The notes: generated by a model from the letters alone, not told the origin. A DNA stretch of 64,000 nucleotides from Sipunculus nudus (GCA_026874595.1 CM049310.1:39313558-39377557); one strand, 5' to 3'; shown: positions 36,620 through 50,063, counted from the stretch's first letter. Numbers and translations are program-made.

Positions 36620-38075
36620 CGTGCATATACTGGTATATATAACTGTTTATAGTACCCATACATGCATATTAGCGTCCCTACCCCCCCCCCCCCCACTCCC
36701 GTTTTCAAATTTCTGGCTCCGCCACTGATCATGGCCCCCTCCCCTCCCTCAATCCTGGCTACGCATCTGCTTTTTCTATACACCGTTATCAAATCAGTTT
36801 CCTGGTCCATTTGGTAATAGTACCGACACCCAGCTCTGAGTGGATTACGTTAAAATAAGTTGGATATAGTTTTTTTAAGTTCCTATATATATAATTAGGT
36901 GACACGGTCTGCCCCGTGCAGTAGCCAGACTCAGGAGTGATTGTTGGCTTTGTGCCTTAATTGTGGTTAGTTTTTAAGGTTTAGCAGAAAGCTGTTTTCT
37001 ACATTATATGTACAGTGATACGGTGGTACCAACTCAATGTATGTATCAGTCGGCTAATGATCTGGTTGCCTTTTTCTTTGCGATGGTTTTTATTTCGCGA
37101 TATTCGCGAATGTGAAATAATTGCGAATATGAAACCCTCGGGAAAAAGATGCCCTTTACACTAAGATGAAGAAGGGGTGTTGCATCTGCACAAACAGATT
37201 AGTTATCACACAACTTAATCAACAAACTAATCTGAACATGTTGTCAAAACAGGCATATGCATACAAGCATTAATTATAGTAAAACGCGGTAATCCAGGGG
37301 TAAATCGACCGTGACACAATTCATAAGTTAATGACTAAACCAGAATTGGGTGAGGTATTGTAGGATTTATTCTAAATTTAAAATCAGTACAACTACTACT
37401 GTATTTTACAGGTTAGGGTGCAATCGCGAAAATGAAACCCTCGCGAAACGTTCAAACTGAAGAAATCGCGAAATTCCAGCCTCGCGAATATAAAGCCAAC
37501 CACAGTATATAACAGGGATTTTTCCAGGAGCTGAATGACATATATGTCTTTCTATGAGTATAATGCATCAGGTTTATTATTTAATTTATCATACATTAAA
37601 TCTGTTGTACCAGTGTATATGATTGCTTCTCGAAGTCTACATGCAATTAAGGGAGTATATATCAATAATTTTTTTTAACTGTATAATTATAGAAAGTCTT
37701 GCTGTCGTGGCCTTTACTATCCAGGGACCGGACACATGGAGGGTTGTGGGCTTTGCCTGTTTTCCTTTGCTAATAAGCTGTATTAGATCAATACAACACA
37801 TTCCGGTGTAAAATATCGGTTGGCAAAATTATCCAGCTTTGAACTGGTTATAACAATGAAAATAAACCAATGCTCGTTGTCGATATTACTTTATTATCTG
37901 TTAAAAATTGTTGAATGAAGCAAGATAAGTATTTCTTTTATATACAATTTAGTCGGGCTTCCCTCGTAATATATTTATTTTATTTATTTTTCCGTGTACT
38001 ATAATGAAACGCTCTCACAAAACTTGGTTTGACGGTACTTATCTAATGAAATACATGTATGTATTTTACTGCAAC

Positions 38076-38080
<5 letters not shown>
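36176..38080. other. Intergenic with MITE fragments
   Basis: 36680-36730 ends ..GGCTCCGCCACTG after a C run, one end of the CAG.GGCGGATCC family (its partner may be CAGTGGCGGATC at 35825). At about 37050-37508 a repeat-like segment has TTCGCG/CGCGAA motifs at both ends (ATTTCGCGATATTCGCGAAT; CCTCGCGAATATAAAGCC). No gene seen. Confidence 0.4.
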
Positions 38081-38134
<54 letters not shown>

Positions 38135-38143
38135 TATATATAT
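38081..38143. repeat. (TA)n microsatellite
   Basis: About 63 bases of TA with one GA interruption. Confidence 0.88.
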
Positions 38144-38299
38144 GAATATTAATCATACTTGAAAACAAATTAAAATTTTGTAATAAACTTTTCATGTAAA
38201 TGTGAAAAAAAATTGTATTAATTGGTCCGGGGTTTCTCGTGACTGGTGCCGGGTGCCCTTCACTCTGGCTCGGGACCAAAAAAAAAACATTCAATATAA

Positions 38300-38610
38300 T
38301 AGTGGGCCAGCCAAAGTTGATTTGTCACTTTGAAGGGCATTGCTTGTTAATAGCAGGCATCCATGCTAGATCAATCAGCCAAAGAGTGAAGAAAATTTCA
38401 AGGTCATTTTCAAGGTCAAACTAAAAAACGGGCCAGTCAAAGTCGATTTTTCACTTTTGGGGACATTGTTTGTTAGTTATCAGGCATCCATGCCAGATCA
38501 ACCAAGAAATAGTAATTGGATAAAGTGTAGGTGGATGCCATCCTACATTTTAACTTTTAAGGTCATTTTCAAGGTCATTTACAAGGTCAAATCGAAGCAA
38601 ATTGAACCTG
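38300..38610. repeat. Two diverged units of a roughly 120-150 bp repeat
   Basis: GGGCCAGCCAAAGTTGATTT and GGGCCAGTCAAAGTCGATTT each begin a unit with TCAGGCATCCATGC.AGATCA and end in TTTCAAGGTCATTTTCAAGG. No coding content. Confidence 0.6.
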
Positions 38611-38990
38611 ATCGGGTACAGGGTTTCTCCATCAATAAAACCAAGTTAAACGTATATTCGGCAACCTTAAGCTTTAGAGATATTTTTGTGTCAAGTGCAA
38701 CGTACCTAAGCCACGTAAAAAAAATGTTCATTATTTCTTACACTTAAAAGTATGCAAAGGACAACTTAAAAGTGTAATTCTGTTTAGACAGTAACGTGTT
38801 AACTACCCTGAATCAAGACATATGGAAGCGGTGTAAAGTGTTCCTCAAAGTGTCGTTATACACTTCATATGATATATATGATAACAGAATAAAACATGGC
38901 CACATTTTATAAAATGCAGGATAAAGGTCCATGAATAACGGATATCTGCTTATAATAATGATGTGTTGGAACGAGTTGTGGGTATCAGAA

Positions 38991-39127
38991 CAGGGGCGGA
39001 TCCAGGATTTAGGAAAAAGATGATTCCAAATCAGGAGAACTAGTGATAAAACCTGAAAAAGGTCCCCAGGTCCATAAAAGGGTGGGGGGTCCCAACCCCC
39101 TTTACCCCTCCTCTGGATCCGCTTCTG
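38991..39127. mobile_element. CAGGGGCGGATCC MITE, CAGAA duplication
   Basis: 137 bp, ends CAGGGGCGGATCCAGGATTT and (inverted) CTGGATCCGCTTCTG. A perfect 5-bp duplication CAGAA flanks it (38986-38990, 39128-39132). Confidence 0.8.
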
Positions 39128-39132
39128 CAGAA

Positions 39133-41546
39133 AACCCTGGATGGAAGTTTCACATTTAAAGTTAAAAGGCATACTGAAACATTCAGAATGGCTCTAAAAT
39201 AGCTGTCACAATGACGAAATAGGCGACTTCTATCATTATATTTTAGTCATAAAATATAAATGTTTTATTAGGCCATTATGTTCAAGTTCAAATAGGATCA
39301 TTCGATGGCATTTATCGCCAACACAAGCTCTTCAGACACCCACACGAATGTTGTAACTGATCCATGGGTCAGTTCATGCTTAACATAAGGGAATTTGACA
39401 CAATATATAAGACGGTAAGATGACAAGACGGAGACACAATATATGCTACCATGCTTGCACGAGGCACTTGAGGAAACCAATTTTTCAGGGTTCACCACAC
39501 TGTCATTGGACGCCGGAATAAATTTGAAAAATTATAATTGCCTTGTTAAATCCAAGATGGTATCCAATTTACCCATTATATATGGTAAAAGCAGGCTCTT
39601 TATTTATCTTTTGATGGTTACATGTTCACGGTTTTAATAGATGCTCCTTTAAGGTTACAGTGTTAATTTTCCTATTATTTATTTGCTGAAAGGTGTTAAA
39701 ATGACTATAGGTATAAAGGATGTATAATCCATGGATGGTTATCAGTGGTGTTTTTTCTGTAAAACATCACAGTATACATTCCGGTGTAATCCAAGTACAC
39801 ATCCCAGATGAATGCTGCACAATACTGTTGAACAACAGGTCACACATTGTGCTGAACAAAAAAAGTTACATCTCTTGGTTGCAGAAAAAAAACAAAGAAA
39901 AAACAAAACAAAAACACTAAAACATAATGTAGGAGGCAGCATGTATATATCGTATATGATTATAAAACTTCTCTTGGTGACTAGTTGAAACGGCAGATTT
40001 TTAATTTAGTACTAATCCTAGCCTGAAGTGTACGCTCCATCACACCGTGCCAATCTCTGGCCATGTACAATAAGGACACAGATGCCCACATCTGTCTCTT
40101 CTTATATGTCTGTGGAGCCTGCTAAGAATGTACCCTTTTTTATTTCCTAATTATGGCACATCAATATTGCTTTCAAGGGGATTTAATTGATTGAAGCAAC
40201 TAACGGGTCCTAGCCTTTCATGTAAGTGATTATATTGTACCTTACCTGGCCGAAGTGTCATTGTATATTAACATATACATTATCGAGAAAAAGATATCTT
40301 CCATCTGGTACGGCCTTTTGCCCTAACCTAAAATTAATTTACAGGTAATTGAACAGATAAAGAGAAGAATTAAAGAGTAAAACCGACATAAAATAACAGA
40401 CTAAAATTTATGTCCGATTAAAGAATCTGTATAACACCTTTAGATCTGTCTTGAAAGCTTCAAATAAGAGCACCAAGGTTTGTATCTCAAGATTTTAACA
40501 GCTTATATGAGGATTGTTTAACTCAAATAAACACAAAATCTTACATAAACAGCATCCAGTGCAGGTCGACTAATAATCAAGTTAAAAAATAGTGGATAGT
40601 ATATTACCAAACCTGCTAGATAATATATTTGAATAAGCTTCTATCTAATAATAGGTATAGCTCTGGAGGGCAATAACAGTTAAATTACCAAGTAATTAGC
40701 ATTGTTATTTTTCACTATTACTGTCATCATATTACCAAATTGACATCTATAACAAAACAAAACGTAGCCGTGTCATAGTCGCCAGCGCCCCCTGGTGGCC
40801 ACAGTCGTAATGCAAACAATAGCTTGCTAATGTGGCCCATGCATGAAAAAGTGATTAAGTTTTAAGTATGTGCATTCAGACGTCTCAGTGATGAGTGAGA
40901 GACAAAACACAACCCCACGGACAGGACTATCTGACTTTGTACAGTGCAAACACACGGTTACAAATTCAGTGAAATCACAGTCCTGTATAGTAAATTATCT
41001 ACATTTTATATTCATTAAGCCTACAAGTTTATCAGTTTGCAATATTAAATTTTCATTTGCAATCAACATAACAAGTTGATATATGGACATTTTAAATGAA
41101 ATAAATGGTCAATGTTTCAAGAAACAAGGGGGAAAAACCAAATTGTATACCTTGAGACCTTGATGACCTTCACAATGACCTTCAAATTCAAATCTTGCGA
41201 TGGCATCCACCCACATTTTATTTACCACCTATCACAGGTCAGATCCCACATGAATTGCTGCTAGTAACATGCGATGCCGTAAAAATTAATTCTAGAGAAA
41301 TTTTCAGAGTTTGGCTGGCCAACTGTAAGTTGGATAATAATAAAATTAAAATTTTCAGGGTAATCGGTAGAAAGACATATAAATTAAAAACTTTTCATTA
41401 GTTTAATATTGAGTTATTATAAAGGGGTTATCTTGTATAAAATGTCTTTGAAAGACACCACACTTTGGTTCCGACTTGGTCCCAGGTTTTTGTGTGTCCC
41501 AAAGGGAACAAAACACAAGGGGACCTCCGCACAGGATTGGTTTAGG
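39133..41546. other. Intergenic, no gene seen
   Basis: AT-rich with no long open frame of recognisable content. A segment near 41150-41200 (GACCTTGATGACCTTCACAA) has the same style as the CAAGGTCA-rich units at 38.3-38.6 kb. Confidence 0.4.
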
Positions 41547-41754
41547 GACATATCGGCCGCCGTCGACATCGGCCGCCGGCCTCAAATGGACCATATCGGC
41601 CGCCGGCGCCCAGCGGGACGCAATATCGGCCGCCAGCTGCAATTGCCCACAGGCCTGTATTAACTCTGTCAAGTCAACCATATCGGCCGCGGAAAGAACT
41701 AGGCTACCATATCGGCCGCCGCTTCCTCATTATACGTTTCATTAGATAATCTAT

Positions 41755-41822
<68 letters not shown>

Positions 41823-42022
41823 TGTAATATATATTTTTTTATTCAGTGTGACCACGAGCATTTTGCAAACGTTTTCAACTCCACCTCAAACACGCACAAA
41901 CTCCCAATCGGAAAAACGACAAATTACAGTAAATACACATTTATTAACAGAAATGACATTAACCATTACAAACACTGACCAAAACTACTGCATGATAAAA
42001 GCATCACAGCAACATCTCAATA

Positions 42023-42025
<3 letters not shown>

Positions 42026-42072
<47 letters not shown>
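42026..42072. repeat. (TA)n microsatellite
   Basis: TA run inside the inverted-repeat element. Confidence 0.88.
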
Positions 42073-42074
<2 letters not shown>

Positions 42075-42223
42075 TAATACTTCTACGCTAAAATCCAACC
42101 CAATAAAATCTAACTAAAACGTGTGAACAAAAGAAAAACTTGGTACTAATATTTACAAAGAATATTTACAAAAAAATGTAACAATATACATGGAAAACAT
42201 TAATCTCATTTAAATCCAAGGAA

Positions 42224-42225
<2 letters not shown>

Positions 42226-42292
<67 letters not shown>
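42226..42292. repeat. (TA)n microsatellite
   Basis: About 67 bases of TA inside the inverted-repeat element. Confidence 0.9.
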
Positions 42293-42293
<1 letters not shown>

Positions 42294-42435
42294 CTAACTA
42301 AAACAAACTTACTAATACGCATCATCATCACCTCTACATAAAACTAATATAAAAGCACATGAGAAAAAAAGATATCACAGCGAATATTTATACATGTATC
42401 TCACAAGATTAAAAAATATAAGAAAAACAATAGCT

Positions 42436-43160
42436 CAGGCGATCACTTGCTGGTCCTCTTGCTGCTGCGGCTCGTCCGCGGGTTGCAGACTTGGTTTTGG
42501 GCAAACCAATTTGCTACCAGCAGCCAAGAGAGAGGTTGCGCTCCGCTCCCCATCCCCATACTCTCTACATAAAGCAAAGAGTCGATTGTTTACGTCACGG
42601 CTTCTGTGTGACAATATCCTGGAGACTTGCTCCCTTGACACTAGTTCGGCTGTCATATTCACAACCTGTGCCTCCTTGTGCAGCAACTTGACCAAACGGC
42701 CAATTCCCTTTCTTCCAGTGCTGAGGGTTCGTGGAAGGAACCGAGGTCTTCTGCGTACAGACTGGCGTCCTGTGCCTGTGTTTCCTCTGGGGCTGCATTA
42801 ACTGCTTCCTCCGGGGCTTCCTCCACGGGTTCGGGCTGATGCATTTCTATGGGGGCTGTAGTAGTTGCTTCCTCCGGGGTCTCGTCTACAGGTTCGGTCT
42901 GAAGCAGATCTAGGGGGGGGGGGGCAGTAGTTGCTTCCTCTGGGGTCTCGTCTACAGGTTCAGGTTGTTGTTCTTTACCTTCGGCGGAATTCTCGGCTGG
43001 CGATGTCGCCATCTGTCGGCAAGGCTGGCACATCCATTCAAGCCACCCTTCTCTGGTCGCCTCTTCATATTCCACAACTGACACTCCTGTATTACACTTG
43101 AGGTGCTGCCAACCATCACAGCAGTCACACTGGAGGGCGTTTTATTCAATATTATCTATC
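42436..43160 (-). pseudogene. PHD-finger gene fragment, frameshifted
   Basis: From about 43140 leftward: ALQCDCCDGWQHLKC then WLEWMCQPC, the second half of a PHD zinc finger (Cys-x2-Cys, x4-His-x2-Cys, late Cys-x2-Cys with the usual Trp). The first Cys pair is cut off by an upstream stop. Three imperfect repeats with PEPV(D/E)E(T/A)PEEA follow. Near 42700 the frame breaks; the next frame continues with RLVKLLHKEAQVVNMTAEL and SRDVNNRLFALCREYG to a stop at about 42436. Similar half-PHD sequences are known to me from transposon-associated proteins in molluscs. It is enclosed by the TIRs, so it is either the element's own decayed gene or captured host sequence. Confidence 0.65.
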
Positions 43161-43443
43161 TGGAAGATAACCCGATGTATACTTGCATAATTAGTATGTT
43201 TATATATATATATAATTTATATAATTTATATAATTTATATAATTTATAATTTCGAAATACATTAATATATTTTTATATAAAATAAATTCATGGTAAGCCT
43301 TGATTTATTATATTCGCTTTATTTGGAAGATAAGTCGGTGATTTGGTTTATAAATTTATTTACATTTTTATTATAATGCTTTAGTAGGCCTATTTATGTA
43401 GGTATGTGTATATATATATATTTATACATACATTATATATACA

Positions 43444-43510
<67 letters not shown>

Positions 43511-43723
43511 AGACTATAGATTATCCAATGAAACGTATAATGAGGAGGCGGCGGCCGATATGGTAGCCTAGTTCTTTCCGCGGCCGATATGGTTGACTTG
43601 ACAGAGTTAATACAGGCCTGTGGGCAATTGCAGCTGGCGGCCGATATTGCGTCCCGCTGGGCGCCGGCGGCCGATATGGTCCATTTGAGGCCGGCCGCCG
43701 ATGTCGACGGCAGCCGATATGTC

Positions 43724-44333
43724 TGTTGAGACAATGATAGATCCCTGCGAGGGGATGTGCACACGACATGGAACTACAGCGGGTTTGACCTGGATTGCTG
43801 GGGCAACCACTGTATACAAACATGGCGGATCACATGCACCTGGACGTAACCAGTCACCCAAGAATCGCGCCCATTTACCAAACATGCTTAAACCGTGTGG
43901 CACGTGCTATTGTTTGTATATATTTACACCACCACTTCACCGATATCGCGCGGCATTGTAGTTCCCCGAGTTATACAATTTGTAAGAAAACAGACAATCA
44001 TTTATGCTTTATATCCGTAACATTTGAAATGGATGTTGTCAATGTATGTTCTATATTTGCTCCAATGCCTTAATAATTGTAATTTTCAATTCTCAGGCGA
44101 TATAGCTTGCATTCGACTGAAAAAGTGCCTTGTGTACATTGATTGGCAGAGATCTATCCCCTTCATGGACGAGATCTCGCGTGAGGAGAATGAACACAAC
44201 CTAAAAAAGACATAAACAGTGTTGGCTGGATTCGTTGGTTAAGGTTAAGACGAAAACCAACAGCAAGTATATGAATTCTGCATGTTAAGGAGAGGACGTA
44301 AATACACTTAGTTTGTAGTTATTGAATAGCCTT
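43724..44333. other. Intergenic, no gene seen
   Basis: Sequence between the two inverted-repeat structures. Short overlapping open frames have no recognisable content. Confidence 0.4.
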
Positions 44334-45157
44334 CCATGACTTCACCCACGCCCGGCTGTCAGCAAGTCGGCTGAAGATTAGCTTCTTATGGTCAAGCAAA
44401 TTCAATTAAAAACCATTATCAGTGTTGAAAATTTATGCTGTATTCCTCTGTGGATTCATAAGCATTTGACTGTATATATATAATGGTAACACCTGATCGA
44501 CGGATCGTCAAACGGCATATATCAAATAGCTAATGCTTCTTTGTTTCATGGCACTTGCATGGGCGTTTTTATGCGTAATGCACCAATTTATCATCAATAA
44601 AAAAATTTATAAGGATGCATAAATTGGAATTTTTGTCCTCTCCGTATTAAAAAAAAATCAGGATAATATATAAAAGTTTAAAGTTTAATTTTCAGATAAA
44701 AACAGCCATCGGATTTTGGATTTGAATCAAACGTTAAACCACTGTTCAATTGTATTTGATATCGATGTTTTGTTTTGTCGCCCCGTATTATCATAAAGAT
44801 TACAAAAAAAAAAATGAAAGGTGTAAAATATGAAGAAATAACTGCATGCACCATGAATAGATTTCAGCTGACGCAAAGAATTAGAAACTCCCACAGAACA
44901 TCAAAAGTGAACACTATGTTATGGTTGTTTCTTGTTAATTAATGGATTAATGGGATTACGAGTAACCGTGACCAATTGATTGTTGTAACGACATCAGAGT
45001 AACTGACTCATCATGAGTATTTGGTAATTATGTTCACTTTAGGGCAACAATGTGACAGAGATAATATTGAGAGAGCGAGAGAGATAACACTATGACAGAG
45101 AGAGAGAGAGAGGGAGAGCGATTAGTAAAATATGAGAGAGAGACATATATTATTATA

Positions 45158-45206
<49 letters not shown>

Positions 45207-46896
45207 AGTATAATATTATGAGAGCAATATAATATTATAAATGGGAGAAAAAAGAGAGAAAGCGATCAGTGTAATAAAAGAGTGAAAGAGAGATCAATAT
45301 ATTATTATTATTATGAGAAATAGATATAATATTATAAGGGAGAAAGGTCGCGTTCAAAATAATACGCTTTCTTAATAAGAGAGAAGAGACGAAGTATTTT
45401 AAAGAGAAAAGTATATATTTTTATATTTTATACAAGAAATATTATATGTTGTGTACATATTAAGATATATATATATATATATATATATATAATAAGAAAT
45501 ATATATATATAATATATATATAAAATATTTTATTAAATATACATTATTTGTAAGAGAGGAATATTTGTGTATTAATGTATATTAAAATATGCATTAAGTG
45601 ATGAAGATAAACACATGTATAAATTTATATATCGTCAATCGTTTAGTCGATCAGCACCTTACACCAAATATCAGTATTACATTTCTCATGTTAAAATCAC
45701 TTCACCATGCATCTCATTTACCCTTATGGCTTGTATTGTCCAATCTATTTGCATAATCACTAATGATCTGATTCATTATATCATTGTCTTTGATGTCCTT
45801 CTGACCCTACCATTAAAACATATATATAGAGGTCTTACTCATCTAAATTTTACATTCTTTTGTTTCTCTCTCTCTCTCTCTCTCATAATATAATTATGAT
45901 ATCTCTTTCTACATATTATAATACACATTAATGAATATATATTCCTCACTTACAAATGTATATTTAATATTATAAATAATGTTAATATGTCCACAACATA
46001 ATCTGTCTTGTATAAAATATGGAATTATATACTTATTTATATAAAACACTTTTTGTCTCCTATCTAACAATTAATACGTATTATTTTTATCGCGATCTTT
46101 CTCTCTTATAATATAACATTTAATTCTCGCTCTAATAAAATCATACTGATCTCTCTCTCTTTTAAAATTATACTGATCTCTATCTCTTTCTCTCTCTCTC
46201 ATTTCATGTTTCATTGATTTCGATCTCTCTCAATCTTGAAACTGCTCTCATGGAATAAGGAATATGTATCGGAAAAGGATTTATAAATTATCGTTCACCT
46301 TCAGTGAACATGGCTATCGGTTGTAAACGATAAATCAGTTACTCCGTTGTTGTTTCAACAATCTATAGGTCATGGTTAATCCTAGTTACCCTCCCATAGA
46401 TCCCCTAATTAAGTAGAAACCCCGATATCAAAGTGTTTCCTTTTGATGTCTATATATAGACTGTGTCGGAATACAATGACAACTAAAATAAATTCATTGT
46501 ACAGATAGGCCTAATAATAATTTTAAAATTTTTGTATCTCATAATATTATATATCATCATGATACTATGGAACGCTTACACAATATATCGAACTTAAATT
46601 CAAACGAACAGTATGTTCATGTTTGTGACACATCCAGTAGCCGACCGTTGATTATTAAAGGAAGATGTAAATTCGTAAAAATTAAATGAAATTATAACTT
46701 TCGTTCCACGATCAGTCTAACTTTTCTTCCACATATTTTGTCTTATCGTATTTATGCTTCCATAAATCAAACAAAATGTAAAATATGACCAATAATAACG
46801 GTTTCATTTGTCTGAGAGAGCCTGCCTTTCACATGTTGACCGTTGTCTTCAGCCGACATGCAGACTACCGGGCGTGGGTGAAGTCAGTCGGCCATG
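44334..46896. mobile_element. 2.6-kb imperfect palindrome (foldback-like element)
   Basis: Left arm 44334 to about 45600 and right arm about 45905 to 46896 are inverted relatives, roughly 75-80% alike by eye. Paired landmarks: TTCACCCACGCCCGG (left) with CCGGGCGTGGGTGAA (right); GATTGTTG...GAGTAACTGA with its inverse near 46340-46370; GA-rich 45060-45290 with CT-rich 46140-46210; TACAAGA...ATGTTGTG.ACATATTAA with its inverse near 45990. The spacer of about 300 bp holds an AT-rich frame without recognisable content. No transposase; no clear target duplication. Confidence 0.75.
45058..45300. repeat. GA-rich microsatellite cluster
   Basis: Several GAGAGA runs broken by short AT-rich spacers such as CAGTATAATATTATGAGAG. 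It pairs with the CT-rich block at 46140-46210 in the palindrome. Confidence 0.8.
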
Positions 46897-48214
46897 ACGC
46901 ATGGGCCCGCCATGCCATTGCCGAGTCCTGCATTGCACCTTCAAATTCCAGCCTGAGATACAATTATTTTCTCATATTTTACATACAACATAATAATTTT
47001 AAGTCATTAGCATGTATTTCAAGCATCATATGCCGAAACCATCATCATATTACAGTTTAATTGTTACAGTCGGCAAACCAGTGTTTCGGCAAAAAGGAAT
47101 CGGCAAGGTGGTAGTCGGCATTCCGGTTTTCGGCAATCAGGAATGACACCGACCTAAAACCCGGAACAGAACGCGGAACAGGGGCCTAATTTACGAAACG
47201 GAACGGAACACAAATATTTAAAGTTTCATTACTTTTAAATGGATGAATGGATTTTGACCACATTTGCTCTAAATAAGATTATTAGTAATAAGTTGTCGGA
47301 TGGATTACTTAAAGAGACATGTCATGCATGGTATATTTTGCCGAAATAAAGGTACGCGTATCATTGTTTTGTTCCGTGTATTAGGCCAGATGGAGTGCGA
47401 GACGTGCGATGTAATACAATTTTGATTTCCCGTAATGATTTGCACTTTTTACGGTGTATTTGTAGATTCTGTCGGCTAAACTTTATACCATAACAGTTAT
47501 AACACTGGTTTTAACAATTCCAACTGGTTTATCAATATATCAATATTCCAATGGATCGATCGCTCGGTCAATCGAACTGTGCCGGGGGGGGGGGGGGGGA
47601 TTTACCTGACTATGCGGGCTGTTCCGTTATCTTTCATTTGACGTTGAGATCATAATTTGTCCGATGTTATAAACTGCTTTGCGATGAATGAAAATTGGAT
47701 GTCTGGAGTTTATCTTGAAATGTAAAGATTTATATTCTCATAATATAGGGAAATGTAAATGTGGGCCTGTTCATGTAAATGCCCCCAACCCACCCAAGTC
47801 CTCTTGGTCGGTACTCCTGGTCCTCCGGGAATTTCATCTAGTATAATGATAAAATTAAAAAAAATAATGAAATTCCTAAAACATGTATTCTCAGATTTTG
47901 GACTTATTTCAATATAAAGTTTTTTAAATGAGAGGAGTTTAGTTCAAATCAAATTTTTCCCTCCGTATTATTTGGGAATGAGAGACTTACTGGGATGGCA
48001 CTGATTTCAGTGCACCGAGACATTGAGCTCGATCCTGAGGATGCAATATCGGAGTTTGCCAGGAGACATCACAGGAAACGTGAGCCCAAAAACTTATTAG
48101 AGGGCAGAAGTGTCTGAAAAACGTGCAGTAATCAATGTAGGACTTATGGTTTACTGATAATTCAACACTGGAAATATATTTATATATTTTCTATTGATTC
48201 ATCTTGTTGTGTAG

Positions 48215-48216
<2 letters not shown>

Positions 48217-48268
<52 letters not shown>
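48217..48268. repeat. (TA)n microsatellite
   Basis: TA run of about 50 bases. Confidence 0.88.
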
Positions 48269-49159
48269 TTTATGAATAAATTATCAATTGTCTTTGCCAA
48301 ATTTTTCGGCCCCCTTCCATTCCTCAATCCTGGCTAACCCCCTAAAATTTCAGTGTAATATTATACATTTATATATACTTATCTAATTATTTTATGTTAT
48401 TTTTAATAAATCAAAATATCCAGAAATGTCAAATGATTTTACTAATATATTACCCATGGTATATATAATTAAAACTCAAGTGGCTTTATTTATCATCATT
48501 GAAAATACATTTACAGAACAACGCAGTCTCATTATATATGACGTGACTTTATAAAGTATATTTATTTGACAAAGAGTGCACAAGTATAAGTCAAAAGGGA
48601 CCCAATCACCTATCTGACTTTTATAAACTAAAAGCAATCCCTTTCGTTTTTTCATTTATAAAAATAGGCCAGAAAACGTGGATATCACTGAACACAGGCT
48701 GCTTGTTTTTGTTTAAATCAATATTTATATAATATGTGGGGCTCGCTATAAAGAATCATACAAATTCAACAAGGGCATCTGGTAGCAAGTCAGATAAGCC
48801 AGAGCTTTGCAAATAGCGTTTTGCAACAAGTGACCTTTCTATCTCCGCATATATGCGACCTACCACCTTAGGTTACATGTTTTTTTCCCGTTTATCAACA
48901 TTGCTATGTTTACAAACATGTTATTGAAAAACAAGTTCATACATCATCCTTCACGATGGGTTTGTTAGAACTCTTCTCGACCAAAATTTCCCTTAGATCA
49001 TTTATATACAAGTATAGACAGAGAAAGCCAGAAATCAGATAAATGCTTTTCAAAAGGTAGGTGAATGGGCACCTTTATAATAACTTATCGAGGTACTCTC
49101 AATGAATATAATAAGGCGGGAGATCCTGGAGAAAACCACCAGCCTTGCATGAACGAGCC

Positions 49160-49163
<4 letters not shown>

Positions 49164-49240
<77 letters not shown>
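49164..49240. repeat. (TA)n microsatellite
   Basis: TA run of about 77 bases. Open frames through it on both strands are artefacts. Confidence 0.92.
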
Positions 49241-49242
<2 letters not shown>

Positions 49243-50063
49243 ATCAATATCATCAAAATGAGTGTGATAGTGTTTTAATCAAGTATGCTTCCCAGTTATT
49301 ACGTTACCCTCATTATCATGAGGTAAACTCCGACCGTACCTTCTGATGTAACATTGTTACTAATTGAAACTTGGCTGTGTGTTGTTCATCAGGTGTGACA
49401 TGTATAAGGATTCATACATGCGGTGACTGTTGATCATAAAAATCACAATGCCAAAATTAAAGGGACATAATTAGGAGCAATATGATGCCTGTTCTTTCAC
49501 ACTATTTCAGTATTGTTTTATACAGAAGTTTCCCAACAAAACCCTCCGTGCCTTCACATGGGCTCAGTACCTCCCTTTCAGTTTGTTATGGTTCTGCGTG
49601 TGAGTAAACACGGTCTGAGTGTGACACTTTACCATAAAAGGCCGCGGGACTGGATGTCCGATTTTGTGCATGCGCGACAGATCCCAACAAGGAGTAGTCC
49701 AAACTAGTTCATACATACATCGTCATGTCCTCTATATCTTTTGTTGGATGGTATTACGGTTCATGGGCCGATTATAAATTTATTGTGAACCAGCCCAGGA
49801 GGGTCAACTGAAATGACATACTAAACACAGTGAGATCCGGTGTATTTGGTCCATGAGTCACGGCACCACGTAACAGCGGGAACATGTATTAATTTACATT
49901 TCTTAGGGTAAAATCAGTCAGGGCATCTCTTGGTTGACAGGCGCTGTGGCCTGAACATCAACATGAATGTTTATGACAACATTAATTGTTAGCCTGAAAA
50001 AAAAACGGGCAACGGATTTGGCGTTGGCGCTATGTTTATATTGGCACCAGTGACCGTTTTTTT

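Larger units (their letters stand above)
41547..43723. mobile_element. 2.2-kb element with ~275-bp TIRs built on TATCGGCCGCC motifs
   Basis: 41547-41820 and 43447-43723 are near-perfect inverted copies. Each arm holds about six CATATCGGCCGCC-type motifs at irregular spacing, then a CT/GA microsatellite of about 60 bases at the inner edge. Between them lie two (TA)n runs and a minus-strand gene remnant. Long TIRs and repeated subterminal motifs recall Mutator-like or other DNA transposons, but there is no transposase and I could not find a flanking duplication, so the superfamily is open. Confidence 0.8.
46897..50063. other. Intergenic, no gene seen
   Basis: 47070-47150 has clustered TCGGCA motifs in a repeat-like block. 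A run of about 16 G lies at 47584-47599, and 48300-48350 resembles a CCCCC..CTCAATCCTGGCTA element end, also seen at 36733. No gene seen. Confidence 0.4.

Noticed and set aside
35825-36731. One complete 0.9-kb CAGTGGCGGATC...GGCTCCGCCACTG element
   Set aside because: The ends match, but flanks GCTAT and ATCAT do not, and unrelated repeats lie between; two separate fragments are as likely.
46785-47060. 91-codon frame with HADYRAWVKSVGHDAWARHA
   Set aside because: It overlaps the right arm of the palindrome, and the same bases are matched by inverted sequence at 44340, so it is repeat DNA.
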